Shown: positions 26,095-35,543 of the stretch, piece after piece
Position numbering within the stretch: the stretch's first letter is position 1
Layout of the letters: the number at the start of each line of letters is the position of its first letter
Assembly: GCF_003217095.1 (NCBI RefSeq)
Contig: NZ_QJSR01000002.1
Span: forward strand, 248,001-312,000
Reading direction: 5' to 3'
DNA: 64,000 bases
From: Rhizobium sp. PP-CC-3A-592
GTDB lineage: Bacteria; Pseudomonadota; Alphaproteobacteria; Rhizobiales; Rhizobiaceae
The notes under the pieces: generated by a model
The model's input: the letters and a program-made list of their open reading frames with translations, nothing else
Database searches by the model: none
What the model was told of the DNA's origin: nothing
Translations under genes and position numbers: made by a program

Positions 26095-26388
26095 TCAGAG
26101 AATCTCTCCGATCCACTCCTCATACCCGTGGCGAATACGGATTACGAAGATACTCCCGTCGTCACGGACCCGATAGACGACGATATGAGCCTTGAAAGGA
26201 TGAATCCTGACAGGCGGAAAAATCTCATGGCGCTCACGCGCCATTCGAGGGTTCGAGGCTATGAGTTCGAGCACAGCAAAAAGCTCGTCGTGATATTGCC
26301 GGGCAACCAAGGAGCCGAAGACGCGGACAGCTTGTTCGGCGATTGCGACGATATCTTCTTACGCTTCGACAGAGAGCTTAAACGGCAT
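26095..26388 (-). pseudogene. ParE/RelE-type toxin gene with a nonsense codon at position 10
   Basis: The frame starts at ATG 26388-26386, overlapping the antitoxin stop (TGATG), and reads MPFKLSVEA, then TAA at 26361-26359, then EDIVAIAEQAVRVFG, ARQYHDELFAVLELIASNPR, VRIHPFKAHIVVYRV and FVIRIRHGYEEW to the stop at 26095. This is the full ParE toxin fold (97 codons), in which the broken position normally holds glutamate (AEEDI), so GAA to TAA is the likely single change. A TTG at 26310 could restart a 71-residue fragment lacking the first helices. ParE poisons DNA gyrase; this copy is probably inactive. Confidence 0.82.
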
Positions 26389-26642
26389 CAAGCACGTCTG
26401 CTGGCGTCGTTGGCGCGAGTAACGGCTGCAGCAAACAAGTCGTCTTTCGATCGGGTCCCAACACCGCTTTCGATTCCATTGTCGACAAAGCGTTGCATTT
26501 CGGCAATTTTGTCCGTGCGCGTTTGATCCCTGCGGATAAGGTCCCGAACGTAATCACTTGCATTCGCATGCCGACCGGTCTTGGCTTGCGCTTCGACCCA
26601 CTCTTTCATCGGGTCGGGTAGAGACACATTCATCGTTGCCAT
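26388..26642 (-). CDS. parD: ParD-type antitoxin (ribbon-helix-helix)
   Basis: 84-residue antitoxin and autorepressor: ribbon-helix-helix N-terminus MATMNVSLPDPMKEWVEAQ, then SDYVRDLIRRDQ, and an acidic/hydrophobic C-terminal arm that normally wraps ParE. I start at the ATG at 26642; an upstream in-frame start at 26681 adds 13 residues. It is intact although the toxin it should neutralise carries a stop codon. Confidence 0.87.
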   Translation of the reverse strand: MATMNVSLPDPMKEWVEAQAKTGRHANASDYVRDLIRRDQTRTDKIAEMQRFVDNGIESGVGTRSKDDLFAAAVTRANDASRRA

Positions 26643-26783
26643 TCGAGTCTCCTTCCGGTTCAGGATACGTCTCGATGGCAAACTTTGTTAAACTGACGGA
26701 TCGTGAAAACAGTGGCCTTGACCGGGCATTCGGCGGGACCCAAGATCGGCTTTCTCCGCGCGGAGGTCGCCTTGAGTCCCTTG

Positions 26784-27113
26784 ATGCTCTACGCTGTTCT
26801 GATCGTCGCCATCGTCTTCGAGGTGCTCGGCACCTCGGCCATGCAGGCAGCCCAGCACTTCACGCGGCTCGGGCCGACGCTGGTGATGGTCGGCTGCTAT
26901 GCGATTGCCTTCTTCTGCTTGTCCTACACGCTGCGCGCCATTCCCGTCGGCATCGCCTATGCGATCTGGAGCGGCCTCGGCATCGTGCTGATCTCGGTCG
27001 TGGGCGTCGTCGCCTTCGGGCAGCGGCTCGACCTTCCCGCCGTGCTCGGGCTCGGGCTGATCATCGCGGGCGTCATCGTCATCAACGTGTTTTCCAAATC
27101 CACATTCCACTGA
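26784..27113 (+). CDS. Small multidrug resistance (SMR) family transporter
   Basis: Four-helix inner-membrane proton antiporter for cationic drugs or guanidinium-like compounds. The 109 residues start [20 protein letters not shown] with the essential glutamate in the first helix, followed by [20 protein letters not shown] and [17 protein letters not shown], both SMR signatures. A TTG at 26772, five bases after GGAGG, is an equally good start and would add four residues. Substrate unknown. Confidence 0.85.
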   Translation: MLYAVLIVAIVFEVLGTSAMQAAQHFTRLGPTLVMVGCYAIAFFCLSYTLRAIPVGIAYAIWSGLGIVLISVVGVVAFGQRLDLPAVLGLGLIIAGVIVINVFSKSTFH

Positions 27114-27285
27114 AGGTCGGGTCTGCTTAGAGCCGTATGGGCGCATCTTGCACCCTGCCGATGTTCGTTCTATCGCTGAGCACTGCAAGCGCTTTGGAGG
27201 GGCGCCCGGATGCGTGTCCGGAACCTTTTCGGCCGTTGGGCCTTGCTTTTGCTGGGGCCTATTTCAGAGTTTTCAGGAGATGATA

Positions 27286-28071
27286 ATGACTATTCGTGCC
27301 GTTGTCTGGGGCGAGAACATTCACGAGCATACGAATGCGATCGTCGGAGGCGTCTACCCCAACGGGATGCATACGGCGATCGCCGCAGGCCTGAACGAGC
27401 ATCCGAATATCGAAGCGACGACAGCCACGTTGCAGGAGCCGGAACATGGTCTCTCCGAGGCGCGTCTCGCAAAAACCGACGTGCTTCTCTGGTGGGGCCA
27501 CAAGGCCCATGGCGATGTCGAGGACGAGATCGTCGAGCGCGTGGCGAAACGCGTGTGGGAAGGCATGGGCCTGATCGTGCTGCATTCCGGCCATTTCGCA
27601 AAGCCGTTCAAGCGCCTGATGGGCACGCCCTGCGCGCTGAAATGGCGCGAGGCGGGTGAACGGGAGCGGGTCTGGGTCGTCAATCCGCGCCACCCGATCG
27701 CCGAGGGTCTCGACGACAATTTCGTGCTTGAGAACGAGGAAATGTATGGCGAGCAGTTCTCCGTGCCGGAGCCGCTGGAAACGGTGTTCATCTCTTGGTT
27801 TGCCGGTGGCGAGGTGTTCCGCTCTGGCCTGACATGGCGGCGCGGTGCCGGCAACATCTTCTATTTTCGTCCGGGCCACGAGACCTACCCGACCTATTAC
27901 GATGCCAATGTGAAGACGGTGCTGAAGAATGCCGTTCGCTGGGCCTACAACCCGCAGGGCGCGCTGACATCGATCCACGATGCGCCGAACGTGCCTGTCG
28001 AGCGGGCGCTGGAGCCGATCGTGGAGCGCGGGCCGCGTCTGCACAAGGCCGGCGAAGAGGGCTACAAGTGA
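27286..28071 (+). CDS. thuA: ThuA domain protein, trehalose utilisation
   Basis: Cytoplasmic ThuA-family protein (glutamine-amidotransferase-like fold) involved with ThuB in conversion of trehalose, maltitol or sucrose-type disaccharides to 3-keto derivatives. [19 protein letters not shown] at the start, [13 protein letters not shown] near 65, [15 protein letters not shown] near 95 and [19 protein letters not shown] near 205 are family hallmarks. The ATG at 27286 has CAGGAGA upstream. 261 residues. It overlaps thuB by one base; the ABC transporter genes that accompany thuAB in S. meliloti are not here. Confidence 0.9.
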   Translation: MTIRAVVWGENIHEHTNAIVGGVYPNGMHTAIAAGLNEHPNIEATTATLQEPEHGLSEARLAKTDVLLWWGHKAHGDVEDEIVERVAKRVWEGMGLIVLHSGHFAKPFKRLMGTPCALKWREAGERERVWVVNPRHPIAEGLDDNFVLENEEMYGEQFSVPEPLETVFISWFAGGEVFRSGLTWRRGAGNIFYFRPGHETYPTYYDANVKTVLKNAVRWAYNPQGALTSIHDAPNVPVERALEPIVERGPRLHKAGEEGYK

Positions 28072-29123
28072 TGGCGCCGATCCGGATTCTCATTCTCGGC
28101 ACCGGCGGCATGGCGAACACGCATGCGATGAATTTCGAGACGATCTCGGACGCTGTGCTGGTCGCGGCCGTCGATGTGGACCACGCCCGGGTGCGCGCCT
28201 TCGCGCTGCGGCACGATATCCCCACGACGTTTACGGCGCTGGACGAGGCGATCGCCTGGGGCGAATTCGATGCCGTGGCGAACGTGACGCCGGACCGCGT
28301 GCACCATGCAACGACGCTGGCGCTGCTGGCGGCCGGCAAGCATGTGCTCTGCGAGAAGCCTTTGGCGGAGAACTTCGCCAAGGCTGACGAGATGGCGACG
28401 GCGGCGGACACGTCCGGCCTCGTGACGATGGTGAACCTGACCTATCGCAACGTCGCCGCCGTGCAGAAGGCGCGGCAGCTGGTGATCTCGGGCGAGATCG
28501 GACAGGTGCGCCACATCGAGGCGTCCTACCTTCAGAGCTGGCTCGTCTCCAAGGCCTGGGGCGATTGGGCGACGGAGTCACAGTGGCTGTGGCGGCTTTC
28601 GACCAAGCATGGCTCGAACGGTGTTCTCGGCGATGTCGGCATCCATATCCTCGACTTCGTCGGCTATGGCGCGGCCACCGAGATCGACCATGTCTTCGCG
28701 CGGTTGAAGACCTTCGACAAGGTGCCGGGCAACCGGATCGGGGAATACGACCTCGATGCGAACGACAGCTTCACCATGACGGCCGAGTTCACCAACGGCG
28801 CCATGGGCGTCATCCATGCCAGCCGCTGGGCCGTCGGCCACCTGAACGAGCTCCGCCTGCGGATGCATGGCGACAAGGGCGCGCTGGAGGTGGTGCACAC
28901 GCCCGACGGCGCGACGTTGCGCGCGTGCCTCGGCGACGATGTGGAGAAGGGCATCTGGAAGATCATCGATCCCGGCACCGTCTTCACCAACTACCAGCGC
29001 TTCATCGACGCCATCAAGGTCGGCAAGACCGCCGAACCCGGCTTCCGCCACGCCGCCGACCTCCAGAAGGTGCTGGACCTTGCACTGGAGACGGAGCGGG
29101 AACGGCGGGAGATGGCTGTTTGA
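28071..29123 (+). CDS. thuB: Gfo/Idh/MocA oxidoreductase, trehalose utilisation
   Basis: NAD(P)-dependent sugar oxidoreductase, 350 residues. Rossmann motif ILGTGGMANTHA at ~9-20, the catalytic EKPL motif near residue 96 (VLCEKPLAEN) and the GDVGIHILDFVGYG segment near 185 are typical of the family and match ThuB. The start (ATG 28071) overlaps the thuA stop. Expected to catalyse 3-keto-glycoside formation together with ThuA. Confidence 0.9.
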   Translation: MAPIRILILGTGGMANTHAMNFETISDAVLVAAVDVDHARVRAFALRHDIPTTFTALDEAIAWGEFDAVANVTPDRVHHATTLALLAAGKHVLCEKPLAENFAKADEMATAADTSGLVTMVNLTYRNVAAVQKARQLVISGEIGQVRHIEASYLQSWLVSKAWGDWATESQWLWRLSTKHGSNGVLGDVGIHILDFVGYGAATEIDHVFARLKTFDKVPGNRIGEYDLDANDSFTMTAEFTNGAMGVIHASRWAVGHLNELRLRMHGDKGALEVVHTPDGATLRACLGDDVEKGIWKIIDPGTVFTNYQRFIDAIKVGKTAEPGFRHAADLQKVLDLALETERERREMAV

Positions 29124-29131
29124 GGTATTGA

Positions 29132-29251
29132 CGGGACCGATCCTTCAGCGAAAACGGCAATCCCACGCTCAAGACGACGATTGCGGTGATGAAGGCGCTT
29201 GGGATCGAATTGACCGCAAAGCTGCCTGATCCCGAGCCGCGCGTCGCCTGA
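29132..29251 (+). pseudogene. Remnant of a HigA-like addiction-module antitoxin
   Basis: After an in-frame stop at 29129 the plus strand reads RDRSFSENGNPTLKTTIAVM then KALGIELTAKLPDPEPRVA to TGA at 29251. This is the C-terminal half of XRE-type HigA/addiction-module antidotes (pattern LSENGNPTL...VLKALG). The helix-turn-helix half and any toxin are missing. Confidence 0.55.
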
Positions 29252-29264
29252 TAACGAGCCCGCC

Positions 29265-30536
29265 TTACTGCCCCGTCGCCGTCTCCAGCGTGCCGCCGAC
29301 CGAGCGGCCGAGGCGATCCACCTGGCCGCGGTAGTTCTCGCGGGTCTTCGGATCAAAGATCAGGATCGGCGTGCTGACCGCGATGCTGGCGGCGCTGCCC
29401 ACCGTCTGCGCGGTGCCGAGCGCCACGGCGCCGACGCGTTCGCCGAGACCGATATCGCTGTCGGTGACGGTCTGGCCGGCGATCAGGCGGTTGCCGAGCA
29501 GTTTGACCATTTCCGGGCTTTCGGCGAACTTGCCGTGGTTGAGGCGGTCGCCGGTCTGAAGTGCCGTAAGATCGAGAACCGTGATGCCGGCCTTTTCCAG
29601 ATTGGTGCGGTAGGGCTCCTGCGTCGGGTCGATCTGGCCGAGGCGTTCGACATTGCCGGAGATGCGGCGCGAGATGGAGAGCGCCCTGTCGTCGCGTGAG
29701 ACGAACAGGGTGAATTTCGGCTTGTTCGGCCCCATCGCCTCCCATTGTTTTCCGAAGACGTCGACGTCGAGATCGGGGGAGGCGAGGATGACGTTGTTGA
29801 TCTTCGGCGCGACGCGGCCGTCGCGGATCGCCATCTGGCGCAGCGCCTCGACGGTGACCCAGGAGCCCATCGAATGCGCCATGATCGTCACGTCGGAGAT
29901 GCGCGGGTCGTTGGCGGTGCGGCGCAGCAGGTCTTCCAGTGCGTCGCGGGAGTAGTTGGTGCTTTCCTTGTCGTAATTATAGTCGAAGATGCTGGCGCGT
30001 GACGGCCATGTGAAGATGATCGGCGCCACGTCGGCGCGGCTGTCATGCACGATCTGCGCGAAGCGATAGACCGCATCCTCATAGCGATTGTTGAAGCCGT
30101 GGACGAAGATCAGCACGCGGCGGCTTTTCGGCAGCGAGTCGCGCGTCCATGTCTCCACCTCCGCGCGTTCGGCAAGCGGCGTCACCGAGACGGTCGAAAA
30201 TTCCTTCGAGGGATCGGCCGGCAGGCGCTTTGGCCACTGGACCTGGCCGACCTTGCGATTTTTATCCGGCGGGATAGAGACGACGATTTCGGCCGCCGAA
30301 AGCTCCGTGCCGCGCTCGCCGCCATAGAGAACGCCGGCCTGTTGCGAGGGCGCGCGCGTCGTCGCCACGAGCATGTCGACTTCGGTCGCGCCGGGGGCGG
30401 TGCCTGAGGGGATGAGCACGCCGACGGGCCGGCCGGCGCAGGCCGACAGGCTGAGCGCCAGACCGAGGAGACCCGCCATGCGCAGGCTTCTGGAGAGGGA
30501 CGGTGCCGGACGTCCTGTCCGCTGCTCTGTCATCAT
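29265..30536 (-). CDS. Lipoprotein alpha/beta hydrolase (DUF900 family)
   Basis: Probable membrane-anchored esterase/lipase-like enzyme. The N-terminus RSLRMAGLLGLALSLSACAG is a lipoprotein signal with lipobox LSAC (Cys near residue 33). The hydrolase core shows RVLIFVHGFNNRYEDAVYRF (oxyanion region), a nucleophile elbow TIMAHSMGSWVTVEAL, and a C-terminal portion after the catalytic region with ALGTAQTVGSAASIAVSTPI. Residue count from ATG 30536 is 423; a start at 30614 would put 26 residues before the signal. Substrate unknown. Confidence 0.85.
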   Translation of the reverse strand: MMTEQRTGRPAPSLSRSLRMAGLLGLALSLSACAGRPVGVLIPSGTAPGATEVDMLVATTRAPSQQAGVLYGGERGTELSAAEIVVSIPPDKNRKVGQVQWPKRLPADPSKEFSTVSVTPLAERAEVETWTRDSLPKSRRVLIFVHGFNNRYEDAVYRFAQIVHDSRADVAPIIFTWPSRASIFDYNYDKESTNYSRDALEDLLRRTANDPRISDVTIMAHSMGSWVTVEALRQMAIRDGRVAPKINNVILASPDLDVDVFGKQWEAMGPNKPKFTLFVSRDDRALSISRRISGNVERLGQIDPTQEPYRTNLEKAGITVLDLTALQTGDRLNHGKFAESPEMVKLLGNRLIAGQTVTDSDIGLGERVGAVALGTAQTVGSAASIAVSTPILIFDPKTRENYRGQVDRLGRSVGGTLETATGQ

Positions 30537-30787
30537 GACGGAACCCTTCATCTGTTCGTCCGAGACTTGCCAGATTTGAAGAGCCACGGAAAACCGTTTC
30601 TTGGTCAATCGCAAATTGCTGGGATACAGTCACCCGAATGCCACGCCAGCTCTCTCCTGTGCACTGCACATTTTGTTTGCAGTTCGCCGTTGCCAGCCCT
30701 TGCTGCATTGTCTAGCATTCATTTTGCCGACAGGCATCCAGCGCGTCATGTGATGAGTAATGTCCTGTTTTAGAAGGTTTTTTGATA

Positions 30788-31849
30788 ATGCAGGCAGTTT
30801 TCGACGGGCATAATGATGTGCTCTTGCGGCTCTGGAGCCACGCAAGGGGTGGGCAGGATCCCGTCGCGGAATTCCGGGATGGCACGCCCTCCGGGCATAT
30901 CGATGGCCCGCGTGCAGCCAAGGGTGGTCTCGCAGGTGGCCTCTGCGCCATCTACATTCCCTCGGGCGACCTGATCCTCAAACAGCCGGATGCGAACGGG
31001 CACTATGTGACGCCGATGTCGGCGCCGCTGGAGCGTGGCCCCTCGCTGGAGATCGCCCTGCAATTTGCCGCCATCGCGCTGCGCCTCGATCAGGCGAGGG
31101 CCTGGCGCCTCTGCCGCACGACAGCAGAGATCCGCAAGGCGATGGCGGACGGTATTTTCGCAGCCGTGCTGCATATGGAAGGCTGCGAGGCGATCGATGC
31201 CGATCTCGCGGCGCTCGAGACGTTCTACGCCGCCGGCCTGCGGTCGCTCGGTCCCGTCTGGAGCCGCCACAACATCTTCGGCCATGGCGTGCCGTTCGCT
31301 TATCCCATGGACCCGGACACCGGTCCGGGCCTGACGGATGCGGGGTTCGCGCTCGTTCGGGCCTGCGACCGGCTCGGCATCGCCATCGATCTCGCGCATA
31401 TCACCGAGAAGGGTTTCTGGGACGTGGCAAAGGCCAGCACGGCGCCGTTGATCGCCAGCCACTCCAACGCCCATGCGCTGACGCCCGTTGCCCGGAACCT
31501 GACCGACAAACAGATGGACGCGATCCGCGAGAGCGGCGGACTGGCCGGCCTCAACTATGCCACGACCATGCTGCGCCCGGACGGGCAGGAGAATGCGGCG
31601 ACGCCGCTTTCCGACATGGTGCGCCATGTGGACTACATGGTCGAGCGTATGGGAATCGACTGCGTCGCGCTCGGATCGGACTTCGACGGGGCAACGATTC
31701 CCGCCGAGATTTCGGATGCGGGTGGAAACCAGAACCTCATTGCCGCTCTGCGGAGCGCCGGTTATGGTGAGGACGATCTTACAAAACTCTGCCGGGAAAA
31801 CTGGCTGCGTGTTCTTTCCAAGGTCTGGCACGAGACCGACCAGGGCTGA
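30788..31849 (+). CDS. Membrane dipeptidase (M19, renal dipeptidase family)
   Basis: Zinc dipeptidase, 353 residues. AVFDGHNDVLLRLW at the N-terminus has the HxD zinc ligands, AVLHMEGCEAI carries the bridging glutamate, PLIASHSNAHAL and GLNYATTML follow, and CVALGSDFDGATIPAEI near 293 is the conserved C-terminal motif. No signal peptide, so cytoplasmic despite the family name. It is 44 bases upstream of a peptide-type ABC transporter, suggesting uptake and cleavage of dipeptides, D-amino-acid dipeptides or similar amides. Confidence 0.92.
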   Translation: MQAVFDGHNDVLLRLWSHARGGQDPVAEFRDGTPSGHIDGPRAAKGGLAGGLCAIYIPSGDLILKQPDANGHYVTPMSAPLERGPSLEIALQFAAIALRLDQARAWRLCRTTAEIRKAMADGIFAAVLHMEGCEAIDADLAALETFYAAGLRSLGPVWSRHNIFGHGVPFAYPMDPDTGPGLTDAGFALVRACDRLGIAIDLAHITEKGFWDVAKASTAPLIASHSNAHALTPVARNLTDKQMDAIRESGGLAGLNYATTMLRPDGQENAATPLSDMVRHVDYMVERMGIDCVALGSDFDGATIPAEISDAGGNQNLIAALRSAGYGEDDLTKLCRENWLRVLSKVWHETDQG

Positions 31850-31893
31850 CGATCAACGGCCGCAAAGGCCAGAATGACAAAGGGAACAGAGCG

Positions 31894-33534
31894 ATGATGC
31901 ATACTTTCGGCACGACGATGCGACGGTTGACGGCAGGGGCGGCAATCGCGCTCATCATGGCGGCGGCCGCACCCGCCTATGCCGCGACGCCCGCGGACAC
32001 ACTGGTTCAGGCCTGGGCGATCGACGACATCATCTCCATGGATCCGGGCGAGGCCTTCGAGATCTCGACGGCTGAAATCACCGCCAACACCTACAGCCTG
32101 CTCGTCCGGCTCGATCTTTCCGACACGTCCAAGGTGAAGGGCGACCTGGCCGAGAGCTGGACGGTGTCCGACGATGGTCTGACCTTTACGTTCAAGCTCA
32201 AGCCGGGCATGACGTTTGCCTCGGGCAACCCGATCACCGCCGAAGACGTGGCCTGGTCGATCGAACGCGTCATCAAGATGGACAAGAGCCCGGCGTTTAT
32301 TCTCACGCAGTTCGGCCTGAGCGGCGACAATGTGACCGAGAAGGCGAAGGCCGTGGATGCCACCACCTTCACACTGACGGTCGACAAGCCCTATGCCCCG
32401 AGCTTCGTGCTGAACTGCCTGACGGCCACCGTCGGCTCGATCGTCGATAAGAAGCTCGTGATGGAGCATGTCGCACCGGTCGAAAAGACTGCCGAGAACA
32501 AGTACGACAACGATTTCGGCAATGCCTGGCTGAAGACGAACTTCGCCGGCTCCGGCCCCTTCAAGCTACGCGAATGGCGCGCCAACGAAGTCGTCGTGCT
32601 GGAGCGCAACGACACGTATTTCGGCGAGAAGCCGAAGCTTGCCCGCGTTATCTATCGCCATCTCAAGGAAAGCTCGGGCCAGCGCCTGGCACTTGAGAAC
32701 GGCGATATCGACATCGCCCGCAACCTTGAGCCGAACGATCTGGAATCGACGGCCGGCAAGGACGGCATCGTGCAGACCAGCGCGCCGAAGGGCACGGTGT
32801 TCTATTTCAGCCTCAACCAGAAGAACCCGAACCTCGCCAAGCCAGAGGTCATCGAAGCCTTCAAGTATCTGGTCGATTATGACGCGATCGGCTCGACGTT
32901 GATCAAGGGTGTCGGCGAAGTGCACCAGACCTTCCTGCCAAAGGGCGTTCTCGGCGAACTGGACGAGAAGCCCTTCAAGTTCGACGTGGCCAAGGCCAAG
33001 GAACTGCTGGCCAAGGCCGGCCTGCCGGACGGCTTTACCGTGACCATGGATGTGCGCAGCAACCAGCCGACCACGGGTATTGCGGAATCGATCCAGCAGA
33101 CGGCGGCGCAGGCCGGCATCAAGATCGACATTATTCCCGGTGACGGCAAGCAGACGATCACCAAGTTCCGTGCCCGCACGCACGACATCTATATCGGCGT
33201 CTGGGGCCAGGATTACTTCGATCCGAACTCGAACGCCGAGACCTTCACGATCAACTACGACAATTCGGACGAGGGCAAGAACAAGACGCTCGCCTGGCGC
33301 AATGCCTGGGACGTTCCGGACCTGACGGAACAGACCAAGGCCGCCCTTCTTGAGAAGGATCCGACCAAGCGTGCCGACATCTACAAAGGCCTGCAGAAGG
33401 CGGTTCTCGATCGGGGTCCGTTCGTCGTGATCTACCAGCAGACCGAAGTGGCGGGCGTGCGCAAGGACGTGCAGAACTTTAAGCTGGGCCCGAGCTTCGA
33501 CACGACCTTCCTCGGTGGCGTCACCAAGGAATAG
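31894..33534 (+). CDS. Peptide/dipeptide ABC transporter substrate-binding protein
   Basis: Periplasmic family-5 binding protein, 546 residues: signal peptide to about APAYAAT (residue ~30), then DTLVQAWAIDDIISMDPGE, DLAESWTVSDDGLTFTFKLK, RLALENGDIDIARNLEPNDL and the C-terminal VIYQQTEVAGVRKDV typical of DppA/OppA. First gene of a five-gene transport unit after the dipeptidase. Ligand unknown; peptides or opine-like amides fit. Confidence 0.9.
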   Translation: MMHTFGTTMRRLTAGAAIALIMAAAAPAYAATPADTLVQAWAIDDIISMDPGEAFEISTAEITANTYSLLVRLDLSDTSKVKGDLAESWTVSDDGLTFTFKLKPGMTFASGNPITAEDVAWSIERVIKMDKSPAFILTQFGLSGDNVTEKAKAVDATTFTLTVDKPYAPSFVLNCLTATVGSIVDKKLVMEHVAPVEKTAENKYDNDFGNAWLKTNFAGSGPFKLREWRANEVVVLERNDTYFGEKPKLARVIYRHLKESSGQRLALENGDIDIARNLEPNDLESTAGKDGIVQTSAPKGTVFYFSLNQKNPNLAKPEVIEAFKYLVDYDAIGSTLIKGVGEVHQTFLPKGVLGELDEKPFKFDVAKAKELLAKAGLPDGFTVTMDVRSNQPTTGIAESIQQTAAQAGIKIDIIPGDGKQTITKFRARTHDIYIGVWGQDYFDPNSNAETFTINYDNSDEGKNKTLAWRNAWDVPDLTEQTKAALLEKDPTKRADIYKGLQKAVLDRGPFVVIYQQTEVAGVRKDVQNFKLGPSFDTTFLGGVTKE

Positions 33535-33543
33535 GCCGACCGC

Positions 33544-34617
33544 ATGACCCTTCCCGAAACGTCGCAGATGGTGGCCGGGCGCTCGAAAGGCGCCCGGGCG
33601 CGGGGGCGGGCGGCGGTTGTCGCACGCTTCCTCGTGGTCATCGTCACCACCTATCTCGGCCTTCTCGCCGTGACCTTCTTCATCGGCCGGGTGATCCCGA
33701 TCGATCCCGTGCTTGCCGTTCTCGGCGACCGGGCGCCCGCCCATGTTGTGGAGCGGGTGCGCGAGGAGATGGGGCTGAACCTGCCGCTCTACCAGCAGTT
33801 CTTTCGCTATCTCGGCGATGCGCTGCAGGGGAATTTCGGGACGTCGGTGCTCACCACCAATCCTGTGATGACCGACATCCGCCGCGTCCTGCCGGCGACC
33901 GTCGAGCTTGCGACGCTGGGAACGCTGATCGGCAGCCTCATCGGCGTGCCGCTCGGCGTTCTCGCCGCCGTCAAGCGTGGCAGCCTGATCGACCAGGCCG
34001 TGCGCATTATCGGGCTGATCGGCTATTCCGTGCCGATCTTCTGGCTGGCGCTCCTGTCGCTGCTCTTGTTCTACGCACAGCTTCGCTGGGTTGCCTTTCC
34101 CGGCCGCATCGATGTCGTCTATGAATATACCTTCACGCCGAAGACAGGGCTTTTCCTGCTGGATTCGCTCTGGCAACGGCAGTGGGACGTGTTTCGCGAC
34201 GTCTTCCGCCACATCATCCTGCCGGCGAGCCTGCTCGGCTATGTCTCTCTCGCCTATATCAGCCGGATGACGCGCAATTTCATGCTGAATGAATTGTCGC
34301 AGGAATACATCGTCGCGGCCCGGGCAAAGGGGCTTTCGGAGACGCGGATCATCTGGTTCCATGCGCTGCGCAATGCCGCCGTGCCGCTCGTCACCGTCAT
34401 CGCGCTGTCCTATGCGAGCCTTCTGGAAGGCTCGGTGCTCACCGAGACGGTGTTCGCCTGGCCAGGCATCGGGCTTTACATCACCAATTCGCTGCAGAAT
34501 GCCGACATGAACGCCGTGCTCGGCGGCACGATCGTGATCGGCTCCATCTTCATCGCCATCAACATCCTGTCCGATATTCTCTACCGGACGCTCGACCCGA
34601 GGACGCGCGCGCGATGA
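33544..34617 (+). CDS. Dipeptide-type ABC transporter permease (DppB-like)
   Basis: 357-residue inner-membrane permease with six membrane segments, the DppB family start VTFFIGRVIPIDPVLAVLGD near residue 45, PQY-type PLYQQFFRYLGDALQGNFG near 85 and an EAA loop EYIVAARAKGLSETRIIWFH near 255. Its stop overlaps the next gene by four bases. Confidence 0.9.
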   Translation: MTLPETSQMVAGRSKGARARGRAAVVARFLVVIVTTYLGLLAVTFFIGRVIPIDPVLAVLGDRAPAHVVERVREEMGLNLPLYQQFFRYLGDALQGNFGTSVLTTNPVMTDIRRVLPATVELATLGTLIGSLIGVPLGVLAAVKRGSLIDQAVRIIGLIGYSVPIFWLALLSLLLFYAQLRWVAFPGRIDVVYEYTFTPKTGLFLLDSLWQRQWDVFRDVFRHIILPASLLGYVSLAYISRMTRNFMLNELSQEYIVAARAKGLSETRIIWFHALRNAAVPLVTVIALSYASLLEGSVLTETVFAWPGIGLYITNSLQNADMNAVLGGTIVIGSIFIAINILSDILYRTLDPRTRAR

Positions 34618-35543
34618 CGGCTGTACCATCCGTTCCCATGAGCCGGCGCGACTGGCTTCTTTCCGACCGGCCGCAATCGCGGACGCAGGCGCGGCTCGGC
34701 CGGGCCTACATGACCTGGCGCCGGTTTTCGGCCAACCGGCTGGCACTGGTCGGCCTCGGCATCCTCATGTTGCTGATCCTCATGGCGATCTTTGCCGGCG
34801 TGCTGTCGCCACATTCGCCCGTCAGCGGCAATCTCGCCGGGGCGCGTCTGCTGCCGCCGGGCTCTCCCGGTTATCTTCTCGGCACCGACGAGCAGGGGCG
34901 CGATATCCTGTCGCGGCTCCTGCACGGGTCCCGGCTGACGCTGTTCGTCATCATCCTCGTCGCCGTCATCGCCGCGCCGACCGGACTCATCGTCGGTGCT
35001 GTCGCCGGCTATGCCGGTGGCTGGGTCGATGCCGTGCTGATGCGGATCACGGATATCTTTCTCGCCTTCCCGAAGCTCGTCCTGGCGCTCGCGCTCGTCG
35101 CGGCCCTCGGGCCGGGAATCGAGAACGCGGTGCTTGCCATCGCCGTCACCTCCTGGCCGCCCTATGCGCGCATCGCACGTGCCGAAACCATGACCGTGCG
35201 CAATGCCGACTACATCGCCGCGGTGCGGTTGATGGGGGCGTCTCCCCTCCGCATCGTGTTGCTGCATGTCATGCCTATGTGTCTGTCGTCGCTGATCGTG
35301 CGCATCACGCTCGACATGGCGGGTGTCATTCTCACGGCCGCGGGCCTCGGCTTCCTCGGGCTCGGCGCTCAGCCGCCGCTGCCGGAATGGGGCGCGATGA
35401 TCGCGTCCGGCCGTCGTTTCATTCTCGACCAGTGGTGGGTGGCGACCATGCCGGGCATTGCGATCCTGCTCGTCAGCCTTGCCTTCAACCTTCTGGGCGA
35501 TGGTCTTCGCGATGCCCTCGACCCGCGCGAGGCCGGACAATGA
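34614..35543 (+). CDS. Dipeptide-type ABC transporter permease (DppC-like)
   Basis: 309-residue partner permease: first segment LALVGLGILMLLILMAIFAG, LLGTDEQGRDILSRLLHGSR (a DppC/OppC hallmark), and EAA loop DYIAAVRLMGASPLRIVLLH. Overlaps both neighbours (ATGA), so the whole unit is translationally linked. Confidence 0.9.
   Translation: MTAVPSVPMSRRDWLLSDRPQSRTQARLGRAYMTWRRFSANRLALVGLGILMLLILMAIFAGVLSPHSPVSGNLAGARLLPPGSPGYLLGTDEQGRDILSRLLHGSRLTLFVIILVAVIAAPTGLIVGAVAGYAGGWVDAVLMRITDIFLAFPKLVLALALVAALGPGIENAVLAIAVTSWPPYARIARAETMTVRNADYIAAVRLMGASPLRIVLLHVMPMCLSSLIVRITLDMAGVILTAAGLGFLGLGAQPPLPEWGAMIASGRRFILDQWWVATMPGIAILLVSLAFNLLGDGLRDALDPREAGQ

Noticed and set aside
30540-30564. GGAAC near the lipoprotein hydrolase start as an EcfG site
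   Set aside because: Followed at 16 bases by CGAG, without the TT, and points into a region with no plus-strand gene.
32566-34746. 726-codon minus-strand frame opposite the peptide transporter
   Set aside because: Antisense to a binding protein and permease with complete family motifs; its product is His/Arg/Asp-rich as expected for a GC shadow.
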